Source: Chelativorans xinjiangensis (GTDB taxonomy: Bacteria > Pseudomonadota > Alphaproteobacteria > Rhizobiales > Rhizobiaceae). Taken from it: a stretch of 64,000 nt of DNA. The stretch's first letter is position 1. Each line of letters opens with the position of its first letter. Below are positions 1 to 8,610 of this stretch, piece by piece. Location of the stretch: assembly GCF_009812055.1 (NCBI RefSeq), contig NZ_WQNH01000014.1, forward strand, positions 25,075-89,074. Direction: 5' to 3'. Below the pieces are notes generated by a model. That model was not told where the DNA came from. It made no database searches and saw only the letters and a program-made list of their open reading frames with translations. A program made the position numbers and the translations under genes.

Positions 1-1563
1 GATCTCCGACGTGCTGCCCATCTCCACGATGCGGCCGCGATGCATCACCGCCACCTCGTCGCACACCTTTGCGGCCACGCGCAGGTCGTGCGTGATGAAG
101 AGGATGGCCAGATCGAACTTCTCGCGGATGCCGTTCAGAAGCTCCAGCACTTGCGCCTGGACCGTGACGTCGAGCGCCGAGACGATCTCGTCCGCCACCA
201 GCAGCCGCGGTTCCATGGCCAGCGCCCGGGCGATGCAGATGCGCTGCCGCTGCCCGCCGGAGAACTGGTGCGGGTAGCGCGAGAGCGCGTCCGGATCGAG
301 GCTGACGAGCGTCATCAGCCGCCGCGCCCTTTCCCAGGCCTCCCTCTTCGGTACGCCGAAATTCATCGGCCCCTCGATGATGGACTGACCCACCGTGCGG
401 CGCGGATTGAGCGACCGGTAGGGGTCCTGGAAGACCATCTGGACGTCCTTGCGCGCGTCGTGCAGGCGGCGCTTGGAGGCCGCGGCGAGATCGACCCCGT
501 CCAGCCTGATCCTGCCGCCGTCGCAGTCGATCAGGCGCATCACGCAGCGGGCGACCGAGGTCTTGCCGGAGCCCGACTCGCCCACGACGCCGAGCACCCT
601 TCCGCCGCGCACGGTGAAGCCGACGTCGTCGATCGCCCTCACCTCGCGTTTCGAACCGAAGAAGCTTGTGCCCCTATAGATCTTCGACAGCCCCTCGACG
701 GACAGCGCTACCGGCTTGACGGGCGCTTCAGCTCGAGTTCCTGGCGTCAGGCTTGGGACGGACGATATGAGCATCTTCGTATAGGGGTGCTCCGGCGCGT
801 CGAGCACGCGGCCGGCATCGCCTTGCTCGACCACCCGGCCCGACTGCATGACCACCACGCGGTCCGCGATCTCCGCCACCACGCCGATGTCATGGGTGAT
901 GAACAGGATCGCGGTGTCGTGGGAGCCTTGGATCTCCTTCAGAATGCGCAGGATCTGCGCCTGCGTGGTGACGTCGAGCGCGGTGGTCGGCTCGTCGGCG
1001 ATGAGCAGCTTGGGCTCCAGCGCAAGGGCGGCTGCGATCATCACCCGCTGCCGCTGGCCGCCCGAAAGCTGATGCGGATAGAGACGGCGGATGAGCTCCG
1101 GGTCCGGCAGGCTCACCGCACGGATCACCTCCAGGACGCGGCGCGTCCGCTGGTCCCGGCTCATGTCGGTATGCGTGGTCAGCACCTCCTCGATCTGCCT
1201 GCCCGCCGTCATCACGGGGTTCAGCGCCGTCATCGGCTCCTGGAAGATCATCGACATGCGGCTGCCGCGCAATTGCCTCAGCCGCTCAGGAGAGGCGCGC
1301 AGCAGGTCTTCTCGTTGGAAAAGGATTTCGCCGCCGACCGGAACCAGTTCCTTCGACAAAAGGCCCATGACCGCAAAGGAGGTGATCGACTTGCCCGACC
1401 CGGATTCGCCGACCAGGCAGAGGATCTCCCGCGCCGCGATCGACAGGCTGACACCCTCGACGGCGTGTTCGCGGTCCGCGCCCTTCGGGAGGCGGACGGT
1501 CAGGTTCCGGATGTCGAGAACGGGCGCGCCACTCGCCGGCCGGGTCTTTTCGGATAGGTTCAT
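1..1563 (-). CDS. Oligopeptide/dipeptide-type ABC importer, fused double ATPase (3' end off the window)
   Basis: Energises uptake through the two permeases encoded upstream; cytoplasmic side of the inner membrane. The frame stays open from an ATG at 1563 to the left edge (521 residues visible), so the C-terminus is missing. Two complete ABC cassettes are visible. Cassette 1 has Walker A GESGSGKS near residue 52, signature LSGGQRQR near 166 and Walker B LLIADEP near 186. Cassette 2 has Walker A near 328, signature FSGGQRQR near 434 and LLVADEI near 454. Both carry the FQ(E/D)P Q-loop and ITHD switch. The second Walker B has Ile where Pro is usual. Fusion of the DppD- and DppF-like halves into one chain is common in Rhizobiales peptide and opine importers. 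It lies 11 bp downstream of the permease gene, in the same operon. Confidence 0.93.
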   Translation of the reverse strand, partial: MNLSEKTRPASGAPVLDIRNLTVRLPKGADREHAVEGVSLSIAAREILCLVGESGSGKSITSFAVMGLLSKELVPVGGEILFQREDLLRASPERLRQLRGSRMSMIFQEPMTALNPVMTAGRQIEEVLTTHTDMSRDQRTRRVLEVIRAVSLPDPELIRRLYPHQLSGGQRQRVMIAAALALEPKLLIADEPTTALDVTTQAQILRILKEIQGSHDTAILFITHDIGVVAEIADRVVVMQSGRVVEQGDAGRVLDAPEHPYTKMLISSVPSLTPGTRAEAPVKPVALSVEGLSKIYRGTSFFGSKREVRAIDDVGFTVRGGRVLGVVGESGSGKTSVARCVMRLIDCDGGRIRLDGVDLAAASKRRLHDARKDVQMVFQDPYRSLNPRRTVGQSIIEGPMNFGVPKREAWERARRLMTLVSLDPDALSRYPHQFSGGQRQRICIARALAMEPRLLVADEIVSALDVTVQAQVLELLNGIREKFDLAILFITHDLRVAAKVCDEVAVMHRGRIVEMGSTSEI

Positions 1564-1574
1564 CTGGGGACGCC

Positions 1575-2396
1575 TCACATTTTCTTTGCCAGCCGCGGGT
1601 CGAGCGTATCGCGCAAGCCGTCGCCGAGGACGTTGACGCCGAGCACGATGAGCACGAGGCAGGCGCTGGGGAAGAAGAGGATCCAGGGCGCGATCTGGAA
1701 CGACACCCTGGCTTCGGCGATGATGTTGCCCCAACTCGGGATCTCCGGCGAAATCCCGGCACCCAGAAAGCCCAGCGACGCCTCCGTCAGCACCGCGGAG
1801 GCGCCGATGTAGGAAGCGAGCACGATGAGGGCCGCGATCGTGTTGGGCAGGATGTGGCGCCAGAGGATCGCCACCGTGCTCGTGCCGGCGGTGACCGCCG
1901 CCTCCACATAGGCCTCCTCCCTGATGGTGAGCACGATGCCCCGGACGAGCCGGACGACACGCGGGATCTCCGGCAGGGTGATGGCGACGACGACGCTCGT
2001 CAGGCTCGCGCCGCCGACCGACACCATGGCGATGGCCAGCAGCAGGCTCGGAATGGCCATCAGCCCGTCCATGATCCGCATGACGACGGCATCTATCACG
2101 CGGATGTAGCCGGATGCAGCGCCGATCACCATGCCGATCACGATCGAGATCGCCGCGACGGTCAGACCGACGAGCAGGCTCGTCCGCCCGCCATGGACGA
2201 CCCGGCTATAGACGTCGCGCCCGAACAGATCGGTGCCGAACCAGTGGGAGGCAGACGGCGGCTTGATCCGCTCCATGGGCGCCATGGCGGTCGGGTCGAT
2301 GCTTGAGACAAGGGGAGCGAAGAGCGCCGGGACGGCCATGATCACCACGATGACCAGGCCGAGGGCGACACTGGGGTTGTCGAGAATTTTCTTCAA
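1575..2396 (-). CDS. ABC transporter permease, DppC-like
   Basis: Inner-membrane subunit of importer 1. It has about six hydrophobic segments, and the EAA loop (EAAVTAGTSTVAILWRHILP) contacts the ATPase. The family C-terminal signature GDGLRDTLDPR is present. The frame is open further upstream, but those 43 residues are low-complexity Ser/Pro/Thr and run back into the preceding permease gene. I therefore chose TTG at 2396, which starts the typical N-terminus KKILDNPSVALG and gives 273 residues. The ribosome site for that TTG is poor, so translational coupling to the DppB-like gene (stop at 2413) is likely. The start is the only uncertain part. Confidence 0.9.
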   Translation of the reverse strand: MKKILDNPSVALGLVIVVIMAVPALFAPLVSSIDPTAMAPMERIKPPSASHWFGTDLFGRDVYSRVVHGGRTSLLVGLTVAAISIVIGMVIGAASGYIRVIDAVVMRIMDGLMAIPSLLLAIAMVSVGGASLTSVVVAITLPEIPRVVRLVRGIVLTIREEAYVEAAVTAGTSTVAILWRHILPNTIAALIVLASYIGASAVLTEASLGFLGAGISPEIPSWGNIIAEARVSFQIAPWILFFPSACLVLIVLGVNVLGDGLRDTLDPRLAKKM

Positions 2397-2412
2397 GGCG
2401 TCGTGTTCCCGG

Positions 2413-3354
2413 TCAGTAGCGGATGCGGGGGTCGAAGAAGGCATAGGTGATGTCGGTGGCGGTGTTGATGAGCACGTAGGTCGCCGAGACCAGCAGGATG
2501 AGGCCCTGTATGACGGGATAGTCACGCTTGGAGATCGCCTCCACCGTTAGCCGCCCGAGCCCGGGGATGTTGAACACACTTTCCGTGATCACGACGCCCG
2601 AGACGAGAAAGGCGAAGCCGAGGCTGACGACGGTGACGATCGGCACCGCGGCGTTGCGCAGTGCGTGTCGGGTCAGGATTTTCCGCTCCGGAACGCCTTT
2701 CGCCCGTGCCGTCCTGATGTAATCCTCGTTGAGGATTTCCAGCACGCTTGCGCGGGTGATGCGCATGATCAGCACCATGTAGCTGGTCCCCAGCATGAAG
2801 GTCGGCAGGGCGATGTGCCTCAGAAAGGGCGCGAGGCCCTCCCTGATGCTGACAAAGCCCTGCACCGGGAAGGGGGTTCCCCTTCCGGCGAAGAAATAGA
2901 TGAGCAGATAGCCGAGCACGAAAGTTGGAACCGAGAAGCCGAGCACCGAGAAGATCATTACCGCCCGATCGCCGAGGCTCCCCGCCCGCCAGGCGGCATA
3001 GGCGCCGAGCGGTATGGCGACCACGACCGAGAAGATGATCGTCGTGATCGCCAGCGAGATCGTCGGCTCCAGCCGCTGCCGCACCAGTTCCAGAACCGGC
3101 AGGCTGGTGTAGATCGAGACGCCGAAATCGCCGTTGACGAGGCCCCAGAGCCACAGCCCGAATTGCTCGGGAAGCGGGCGGTCGAGGTTCAGCGCCTCGT
3201 AGATTCGCGCGATATCTTCCGGGCTCGCCTCCTCGCCGGCGATGATCCCGGCGGGGTCGCCGGGGGCAAGATGGAGCAGTGCGAAGACGAACAGGGCGAT
3301 GAACCCCAGGACGGGCACGGCACCCAGAAGGCGTCTTATGGTGAAGTTCAGCAT
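2413..3354 (-). CDS. ABC transporter permease, DppB-like
   Basis: Inner-membrane subunit of importer 1, 313 residues from the ATG at 3354. It begins with the standard DppB N-terminus (MLNFTIRRLLGAVPVL), followed by LAPGDPAG, the large periplasmic loop with the DRPLPEQF stretch, and five or six membrane segments. The EAA-type loop is RTARAKGVPERKILTRHALR. It ends FDPRIRY, typical for the family. It follows the binding-protein gene by 22 bp and is 16 bp ahead of the DppC-like start, so the four genes 4960 to 1 form one operon. Confidence 0.93.
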   Translation of the reverse strand: MLNFTIRRLLGAVPVLGFIALFVFALLHLAPGDPAGIIAGEEASPEDIARIYEALNLDRPLPEQFGLWLWGLVNGDFGVSIYTSLPVLELVRQRLEPTISLAITTIIFSVVVAIPLGAYAAWRAGSLGDRAVMIFSVLGFSVPTFVLGYLLIYFFAGRGTPFPVQGFVSIREGLAPFLRHIALPTFMLGTSYMVLIMRITRASVLEILNEDYIRTARAKGVPERKILTRHALRNAAVPIVTVVSLGFAFLVSGVVITESVFNIPGLGRLTVEAISKRDYPVIQGLILLVSATYVLINTATDITYAFFDPRIRY

Positions 3355-3376
3355 CGATACCCCCGGCGGATGCTTA

Positions 3377-4960
3377 CTACTGCTTCTCGATATTCCAGAA
3401 GACGGGATAGTTGATCCCGGCGATAAAGCCGTCAATCTTGGTGCTGACAGCATACGGGACCGCCCACTGCCCGAGCGGATACCAGGGGGTGTGGAGGCTA
3501 AAGGCCCGCGCCTGGAAGTCCCCGGCAATGCCGACGCGCTCGTCGTGACTGCCCGCCTTGGCCCATGCGAGCCTCAGATCCTGCAGCTCTTTGTCGCATG
3601 CTCCTGCGAGATAAGGCTTTTCGCAATCGACGCCGAAGCGCGAATGGAAAAACGGATCGCCGAAGGTTGTAGAGGCTCCGAAGGTCATCATGATGTCCCA
3701 TCCGCCCTCGCTGGTGGGGCCGGTCACGGCGCGGCGCTTGGTGAGCGTCGCCCAGTCCATCGCCTGGTGATCGACGGTCAGGCCGATACTCCTCAGCCGG
3801 TCCGTAGTCAGCAGCATGGCGGCGTGGATCTCCGGCTCATCCGTGGGGTCGAGAATGACGATCGGCTGGGAGAAATCCCACCCCGATTCTTCGAATAGCT
3901 GCCGCGCCTTCTCAGGATCGTAGCCGGCAATGGCCTCGCTGTTCACATCCGATGCCGAGGCGGATTTGCAGTCGTACATCGAAGCGCAAGTGAAGTAGAG
4001 GCTTGGATTGCCGACCATCACCTGCAGATAGGCGGTCTGGTCGATCAGCCAGGCCAAGGCCTCGCGCGCCTTCACATTGTCGAAGGGCGGGTGGCGATGG
4101 TTGACCATCAGATACGCGAACCAGCCTGTGGAGTCTTCGAATTTGACGGTCGGATCGGCTTCCAGTATGGGGAGCAGATCGCTCGGCACCCCCTCCCATA
4201 TGTCGATCTCGCCGGCCAACAGGGCGGTCATCGCGGATTGCTTGTCGGGCTGGATGTTCCATACGACACGGTCGACTTTGACGACTTTGCCGCCGGCCCA
4301 GCCGCTCGCCGGCTCGTTGCGGGGCACATAGTCCGGGTTCTTACGGTAGACGAGCTTGTTGCCGGGAACCCATTCCTCCTCGACGAAGATGAAGGGGCCC
4401 GACCCGGTATAGTCGGTGATGGGTGTGCCCGGATCGGTCATCGCCACCCGCTCGGGAAAGATGAAGGGAATTCGCGAGAGGCTCCGCCCCAGCACCTCGA
4501 TGGTGGCGCCGAAAGGCTCGTTCAGCTCGAATTCGAAGTTCGACCTATCGACGACGCGGAATTCCTTGATGAAGTCAAACAGCAGCTTTCCACTCGTGTC
4601 CGCTGCGCCCCAGCGCTTCAGAGAAGCGATGCAATCCTCCGGCGTGACCGGCACGCCGTCGTGCCATTTCAGGCCCTCCCGGAGAGTGAACCTGTAGGTC
4701 AGCCCGCCCTCCGAAAGCGTATAGTTCTCGACCATCTGAGGCTGCACGATGCCCTTTCCGTCGATCGCAAACAGCGTATCATAGATCATGAGGGCGTGAA
4801 TCTTCGGTACGCTTCCCGTCGATGCGATCGGATCGAGCGAGGCCAGGTCCGAAGACGGCGCATAGTAGAGGGTGGTTTCGGCCGACGCTTGCGACGGAGA
4901 AGCCGCGCTGGCGGCGACCGCAAGCATCAAACCTGCGATGCCTTTTCCCATTGAATTCAT
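3377..4960 (-). CDS. ABC transporter substrate-binding protein, family 5 (SBP1)
   Basis: Periplasmic binding protein feeding importer 1, 527 residues from the ATG at 4960, with a GGGAG ribosome site 8-12 bp upstream. A Sec signal peptide is evident: a short basic start, hydrophobic LMLAVAASAA, and probable cleavage after ASA at residue 27. The mature part has the family 5 pattern ASLDPIAS, GVPVTPEDCIASLKRW, IDIWEGVPSDLLP, ARQLFEESGWD and the closing YPVFWNIEK. Family 5 proteins bind peptides, opines, nickel or glycosides, and ligand choice cannot be read from sequence. It is clearly different from the Tat-exported SBP2 and SBP3 in this window, so importer 1 may serve another substrate. Confidence 0.93.
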   Translation of the reverse strand: MNSMGKGIAGLMLAVAASAASPSQASAETTLYYAPSSDLASLDPIASTGSVPKIHALMIYDTLFAIDGKGIVQPQMVENYTLSEGGLTYRFTLREGLKWHDGVPVTPEDCIASLKRWGAADTSGKLLFDFIKEFRVVDRSNFEFELNEPFGATIEVLGRSLSRIPFIFPERVAMTDPGTPITDYTGSGPFIFVEEEWVPGNKLVYRKNPDYVPRNEPASGWAGGKVVKVDRVVWNIQPDKQSAMTALLAGEIDIWEGVPSDLLPILEADPTVKFEDSTGWFAYLMVNHRHPPFDNVKAREALAWLIDQTAYLQVMVGNPSLYFTCASMYDCKSASASDVNSEAIAGYDPEKARQLFEESGWDFSQPIVILDPTDEPEIHAAMLLTTDRLRSIGLTVDHQAMDWATLTKRRAVTGPTSEGGWDIMMTFGASTTFGDPFFHSRFGVDCEKPYLAGACDKELQDLRLAWAKAGSHDERVGIAGDFQARAFSLHTPWYPLGQWAVPYAVSTKIDGFIAGINYPVFWNIEKQ

Positions 4961-5483
4961 GTCATTTCTCCCTTCTGAAGTTCGCCACCGCCACCACCCA
5001 CCACGCGTCTTCGCGCGCTTGATGCGGATGACAGTTCGACACTGGCGACTCTGCCTATAGCATCGATGCTGTATACAGGTCATCCTCTTTTCTGCTGCTT
5101 GCTATTCGCCTGTCGAATCTCTCCACGGGATTCTTATCGGCACGACAACCCGACTATAGCGCAAAATTCGGAATACGGAATACCCAACTCGTAATTTTCA
5201 ACCGGCATCTCTGCAGGCGGGAATTCATCGGAAGGCGGCACCCGCCCTTGCCGGCTGGGCAATGGGGTGCCTTTCGGAGGTGCCGGTTTCGGCGGCGAAC
5301 CCCTTGAAGGACCGGCGATTCATCCGTCTTCGTCCCGTGCTGACTGCATGCGCGGTCAGATTGACGGGAACGCGGGGACGGCCTAAGGAAATGTGCTGAA
5401 AATCATGCATGCGGGATTCTTTACCCAATGTCATGCGGCGCGGAGCGGCGCGCGAAACGACCAGATCAGGAGAGAGGCGGTTC
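4961..5483. other. Divergent regulatory region between importer 1 and GntR regulator 1
   Basis: This 523-bp stretch has no gene I can support; the small frames on either strand are GC-driven. It contains a lone GTATAC hexamer at 5071-5076, 111 bp ahead of the binding-protein start. It also holds the box at 5171-5183. The 300 bp next to the regulator gene (5184-5483) show no second box. The promoter of the regulator is not obvious. Confidence 0.6.
5165..5183. promoter_or_regulatory. Operator-like box, three half-sites (AATTC-G-GAATAC-G-GAATAC)
   Basis: Two perfect half-sites GAATAC (5171-5176 and 5178-5183) are separated by G, preceded with the same 7-bp pitch by AATTC at 5165-5169. They match the 13-bp consensus GWATWC-N-GWATWC found upstream of most operons in this window. 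The box lies between importer 1 (start 4960, minus) and GntR regulator 1 (start 5484, plus), so it may serve either. Confidence 0.65.
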
Positions 5484-6164
5484 ATGGAACTCCCGACCCG
5501 GACATCCCATCTTTACCGGCAAATCCACGACATCCTTTGGGAAAAGATCCTGCACGGCGAGATCGAGCCGCTGGAGCGTCTCAAGGATGTCGAGTGGGCG
5601 CAGAAGCTCGGCGTCAGCCGGACGCCCGTCCGCGAAGCCATGCGGAAGATGGAGCAGGAGGGAATCCTGCGGCCTCTGAGCCAAGGAGGCTACGAGGTGC
5701 GCCCCGTCTCCGATGAGGATCGGCGCGAGCTCTACCTGTGCCGTGCGGCGCTCGAAGCGGTCGCCGTGCGGGAGGCGGCCGGCAAGGCCAAGCCGCGTGC
5801 AATCAAGAAACTCGAGCGCTATCTTCATGACGGTGACGAGGCGATCAGGAAGGGTGACATCGACCATGTTTTCGAGCTGAATACAGCTTTTCATCGAGAA
5901 CTCATCGATCTCAGCCAGAACAAGCATCTCATTGGGCTGTGCAATACGGTGCAGAAGCTCGTGCATCTCTACCGCTCGGCGCGGCTCAACCGCGTCAAGA
6001 CCGGCAAGACGAACAAGGCAGAGTATCTCGAGCATCTCGCTGCGGAGCAGAGGGAACATCATGCCATTCTCGACGCGGTGAAGGCAGGGGAGGGAGAGAC
6101 TGCAGCCCGGCTTATCGAACGGCACCTCCTGAAGACGGTTCAGGAGATGCACGTTGACCCTTAG
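5484..6164 (+). CDS. GntR-family regulator, FCD (FadR) subfamily, regulator 1
   Basis: Cytoplasmic DNA-binding repressor or activator, 226 residues. ATG 5484 is preceded by GGAGAGAGG; upstream frame extension to 5409 is unlikely. The winged helix spans residues 8-75, with recognition helix SRTPVREAMRKM at 45-56 and the wing LSQGGYEV. The FCD ligand domain (about 80-215) shows the His-containing motifs FHRELIDLS, REHHAIL and ERHLLKTV that usually bind a metal and a small carboxylate. Regulator 3 (58611-59321) is a close paralogue with the same recognition helix. Both probably read the GWATWC box repeated across the island. Ligand unknown. Confidence 0.92.
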   Translation: MELPTRTSHLYRQIHDILWEKILHGEIEPLERLKDVEWAQKLGVSRTPVREAMRKMEQEGILRPLSQGGYEVRPVSDEDRRELYLCRAALEAVAVREAAGKAKPRAIKKLERYLHDGDEAIRKGDIDHVFELNTAFHRELIDLSQNKHLIGLCNTVQKLVHLYRSARLNRVKTGKTNKAEYLEHLAAEQREHHAILDAVKAGEGETAARLIERHLLKTVQEMHVDP

Positions 6165-6195
6165 GCTCCCGTGATATCAGGAGACGGGGGGCGGG

Positions 6196-7359
6196 TCACA
6201 TTGCGCCGCGTGCGTCGACCTTCCAGATGTCGACCAGCATTTCGCCATCGACGACGTGATAGCGGTCGTAGAGGTTGACGGTCGGGTCGCAGTGCGGGAT
6301 TTGGCACTCCATCCCCTCATCGAGCGCCAGATGTCGTCGGTCGTCGCTCAGGTGGACCGCCCCGTGTTCGTCGCTCCGCGGCTCATACCGCCCGAGCCCC
6401 TTGGGCGAGACGATCTCGGGCAGAGCCTTGTTGCCGGAGAAGTGCTTGAAGCCGGCGTCGGTCGTCGCCATCCCCAGCCAATTGTTGCTGATGACGCTCG
6501 TTCGGACGAAGAGGGACGGCAGAAAAGGTGCGCGGCCAAGCCGATCCAGCGCCACCGCGTCGTACTCGACATCCATGAAGACATAGCTGCCGTATTGGAG
6601 CTCGGTATAGAGCTTCAGCTCGGCATCGATGAATAGAGTGCCGGTGCTCCCGCCCGAGATCCGCTCCACGCAAATCCCGTCGGCGGTCAGTGATGCGACG
6701 ATCTCGGCTATCCTGACCGCCGCCAGACGCCCGCCGGCCAGGCGCTCGTCGTGATCGGGAACATGCGACAGATGTCCCGCATAGGCCTGCAGGCCGGCGA
6801 ACGTCAATCGTCCATGCGATGCGAGAAAGCGGGCGAGCTCGATCGCCGCCTCCATCGTGCCGACGCCGGTCCGGTGCCGGCCCATGTCGATGTCGAGGAG
6901 CACGTCGAGGCCGAGCTCCGACTGATCGGCAAATTCGCCCAGCCTCTTGGCCGCGTCCCGATTGTCCACGACGATCGAAACGCGATTTCCTTGCCTCAAG
7001 AGCCGGGCAAGCCGCTCGAATTTCGCCTCGGACACCAGAGGCGAGGTGACCAGAATGTCGCTTATGCCGCCTGCCGCGAAGATTTCAGCCTCGCCGATAT
7101 TGGCCACGCAGATTCCGGCTGCGCCTGCCAATTGCAGTCTTCGGGCGATCTCGACGCACTTGTGGGTCTTGGCATGGGGGCGCAGCGCAAAGCCGTGGCT
7201 CCGGCAGTGGTCCGACATGGCGCGTATGTTCGCTTCAAGGGCATTGATATCGAGCACGAGGCAGGGTGTCATCAAGCGGTTTCGCGATCCAAGAAGGCCG
7301 ACGAGCGCACCATTGGGGCCGAGTCCGGCGACTGCGCATGACGTCCGTAGGCTCTGCAT
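6196..7359 (-). CDS. D-threonine aldolase / D-serine dehydratase-like PLP enzyme (alanine-racemase-fold)
   Basis: Predicted 387-residue PLP enzyme of the DSD1/D-TA family, which cleaves or dehydrates D-beta-hydroxy amino acids. The start is ATG 7359 with GGAGG just upstream; the longer frame back to 8136 runs through the reductase gene. The family N-terminus TPCLVLDINALEANI is followed by PHAKTHK, whose Lys64 is the expected Schiff-base residue. Near the C-terminus H356-x-D358 in IPHCDPTV matches the metal-binding pair of the family. It is last in an operon with the Rieske oxygenase and reductase, but it also has its own operator-like box 38 bp upstream. It could act on a beta-hydroxy amino acid released by demethylation; that is inference. 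Confidence 0.85.
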   Translation of the reverse strand: MQSLRTSCAVAGLGPNGALVGLLGSRNRLMTPCLVLDINALEANIRAMSDHCRSHGFALRPHAKTHKCVEIARRLQLAGAAGICVANIGEAEIFAAGGISDILVTSPLVSEAKFERLARLLRQGNRVSIVVDNRDAAKRLGEFADQSELGLDVLLDIDMGRHRTGVGTMEAAIELARFLASHGRLTFAGLQAYAGHLSHVPDHDERLAGGRLAAVRIAEIVASLTADGICVERISGGSTGTLFIDAELKLYTELQYGSYVFMDVEYDAVALDRLGRAPFLPSLFVRTSVISNNWLGMATTDAGFKHFSGNKALPEIVSPKGLGRYEPRSDEHGAVHLSDDRRHLALDEGMECQIPHCDPTVNLYDRYHVVDGEMLVDIWKVDARGAM

Positions 7360-7396
7360 TCCGCGCCTCCGATTCGGCAGGGCCTCATCAATATCA

Positions 7397-7409
7397 GTAT
7401 TCCGTATAC
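7397..7409. promoter_or_regulatory. Operator-like box GTATTC-C-GTATAC
   Basis: Full match to GWATWC-N-GWATWC, 38 bp ahead of the D-threonine-aldolase-like gene and inside the gap after the reductase stop. This suggests an internal promoter in the Rieske operon. Confidence 0.65.
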
Positions 7410-7538
7410 AATTTCTCGCGATCGGACAACAGCGCTGCCGGAAAGAAGACTTTCTTTCCGACGCTGGTCTTCGACGTCCGGTTCGCGGAATGGGCGAGGT
7501 CGGTAACGGGAGTATCGGAAGGGTGGTTCGAGGCGATG

Positions 7539-8600
7539 TCAGATCTCGATCTCGGTGTCGGATGCCACGCGTGTCACGCAGGCGAGGACGAAACCGCCCT
7601 CCTTCTGTCCTTCGGTTACTCCGCCACGGTCGTGCATCAGGACCGTCCCCCCTTTCTTCCGAACGAGGCACGTGCCGCACAGGCCCTCCCGGCAGCCGAA
7701 GGGAAGCGCGATGCCCTGGCGGCGGCAGGCCTGGAGAATCGTCTCGCCGGCGCCGATGCCGATCGTCTGGCCGCCGACCTTCAGGCGAAACGCCGCAGCA
7801 TCGGCAGGGGACGAGACATCCTCCCGATGCTGCTCCTCGAGTTCGGCGCCGAACGACTCGGTGTAAAAGGCATCGGGGTCGCCGCCTTCGGCGCGGTGGA
7901 TCAGCCTCGCTTCGCGCATGAAGTCCCCAGGACCGCAGCAGAATACCTCGCGCCGCGCAAGGTCGGGTATGGCGACAGACAGAAGCCGGCGCCCTATGCG
8001 GCCCCGATAGCCGAACCAGCCGGGCTCCGGCCGGCTGGCGACGAAGCCGACCGAAAGCCGCCCCATGCGGCCCTGCAAGCGCGCCAAAGCGCCGGAGAAC
8101 AGCATCTCGGCGGGTGTGCGCGCGAAATGCAGCCACGCGACATCCGCCTCCGGTTCGGTGCCAGCGAGACGGCGGAGCATGGAAACGAGCGGCGTGGCGC
8201 CTGAGCCCGCCGAGATGAAGGCGAGCGGTCCGCCTCGCCGCAGGCCGAGGGTGAAGCGCCCGTGCGGCGGGCTTGCCTCAACCGCGAAACCCGGTGTGAA
8301 GGCGCGGTGCATCCACGGCGTCACCCGCCCCTGCGGGTGCGCCTTGACGGTCAACTCGATCCCCTCGCCTTCGCCAACCGCCGAGGAGATGGAGAACGTG
8401 CGGAAGTGGCGCTCTCCGTCCAAATCGAGTGCAAGCGTGATCGCCTGTCCGGGCTCGTGCCGGACAGTCCCGTCTTCCGAGCGGAAGGCGAAGGTCCTGA
8501 TCGACGGCGTCTCGACGCGCACGCCCGTGCAGCGCAGCCGAAGCCATCCACACCTTGCCCGCGCCGAGGCGTTCTCGGGAATCTCCAGAACATCGCTCAT
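7539..8600 (-). CDS. NAD(P)H:ferredoxin-type reductase component of a Rieske oxygenase
   Basis: Passes electrons from NAD(P)H through FAD and a plant-type [2Fe-2S] cluster to the oxygenase encoded just upstream; 353 residues. Domains in order: FAD-binding barrel (residues 20-120, with RHFRTFSIS for the flavin), NAD-binding fold (125-235, ISAGSGATPLVSML and CCGPGDF) and a C-terminal ferredoxin domain. The cluster ligands are C303, C308, C311 and C341 (CREGLCGTC then LAC). This FAD-NAD-[2Fe-2S] order is that of GbcB-like reductases for quaternary-ammonium demethylases. It starts 10 bp after the oxygenase stop, so the two are co-translated. Confidence 0.92.
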   Translation of the reverse strand: MSDVLEIPENASARARCGWLRLRCTGVRVETPSIRTFAFRSEDGTVRHEPGQAITLALDLDGERHFRTFSISSAVGEGEGIELTVKAHPQGRVTPWMHRAFTPGFAVEASPPHGRFTLGLRRGGPLAFISAGSGATPLVSMLRRLAGTEPEADVAWLHFARTPAEMLFSGALARLQGRMGRLSVGFVASRPEPGWFGYRGRIGRRLLSVAIPDLARREVFCCGPGDFMREARLIHRAEGGDPDAFYTESFGAELEEQHREDVSSPADAAAFRLKVGGQTIGIGAGETILQACRRQGIALPFGCREGLCGTCLVRKKGGTVLMHDRGGVTEGQKEGGFVLACVTRVASDTEIEI

Positions 8601-8610
8601 GGTGGCGGCC

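Noticed and set aside
40..1557. Long plus-strand open frame of about 505 codons
   Set aside because: It is the antisense of the double ATPase gene, has low-complexity His/Arg/Asp composition and no family motif.
5071..5076. Lone GTATAC as a full island box for importer 1
   Set aside because: Neither side has a matching second half-site at the 7-bp pitch, so it is noted only as a half-site.
5225..5485. Minus-strand 86-codon frame upstream of GntR regulator 1
   Set aside because: No ribosome site and no recognisable motif; it crosses the regulator's own start region.
6160..6200. Rho-independent terminator between regulator 1 and the D-threonine-aldolase-like gene
   Set aside because: Only a short CCCGT/ACGGG pairing with a long loop and no T-run.
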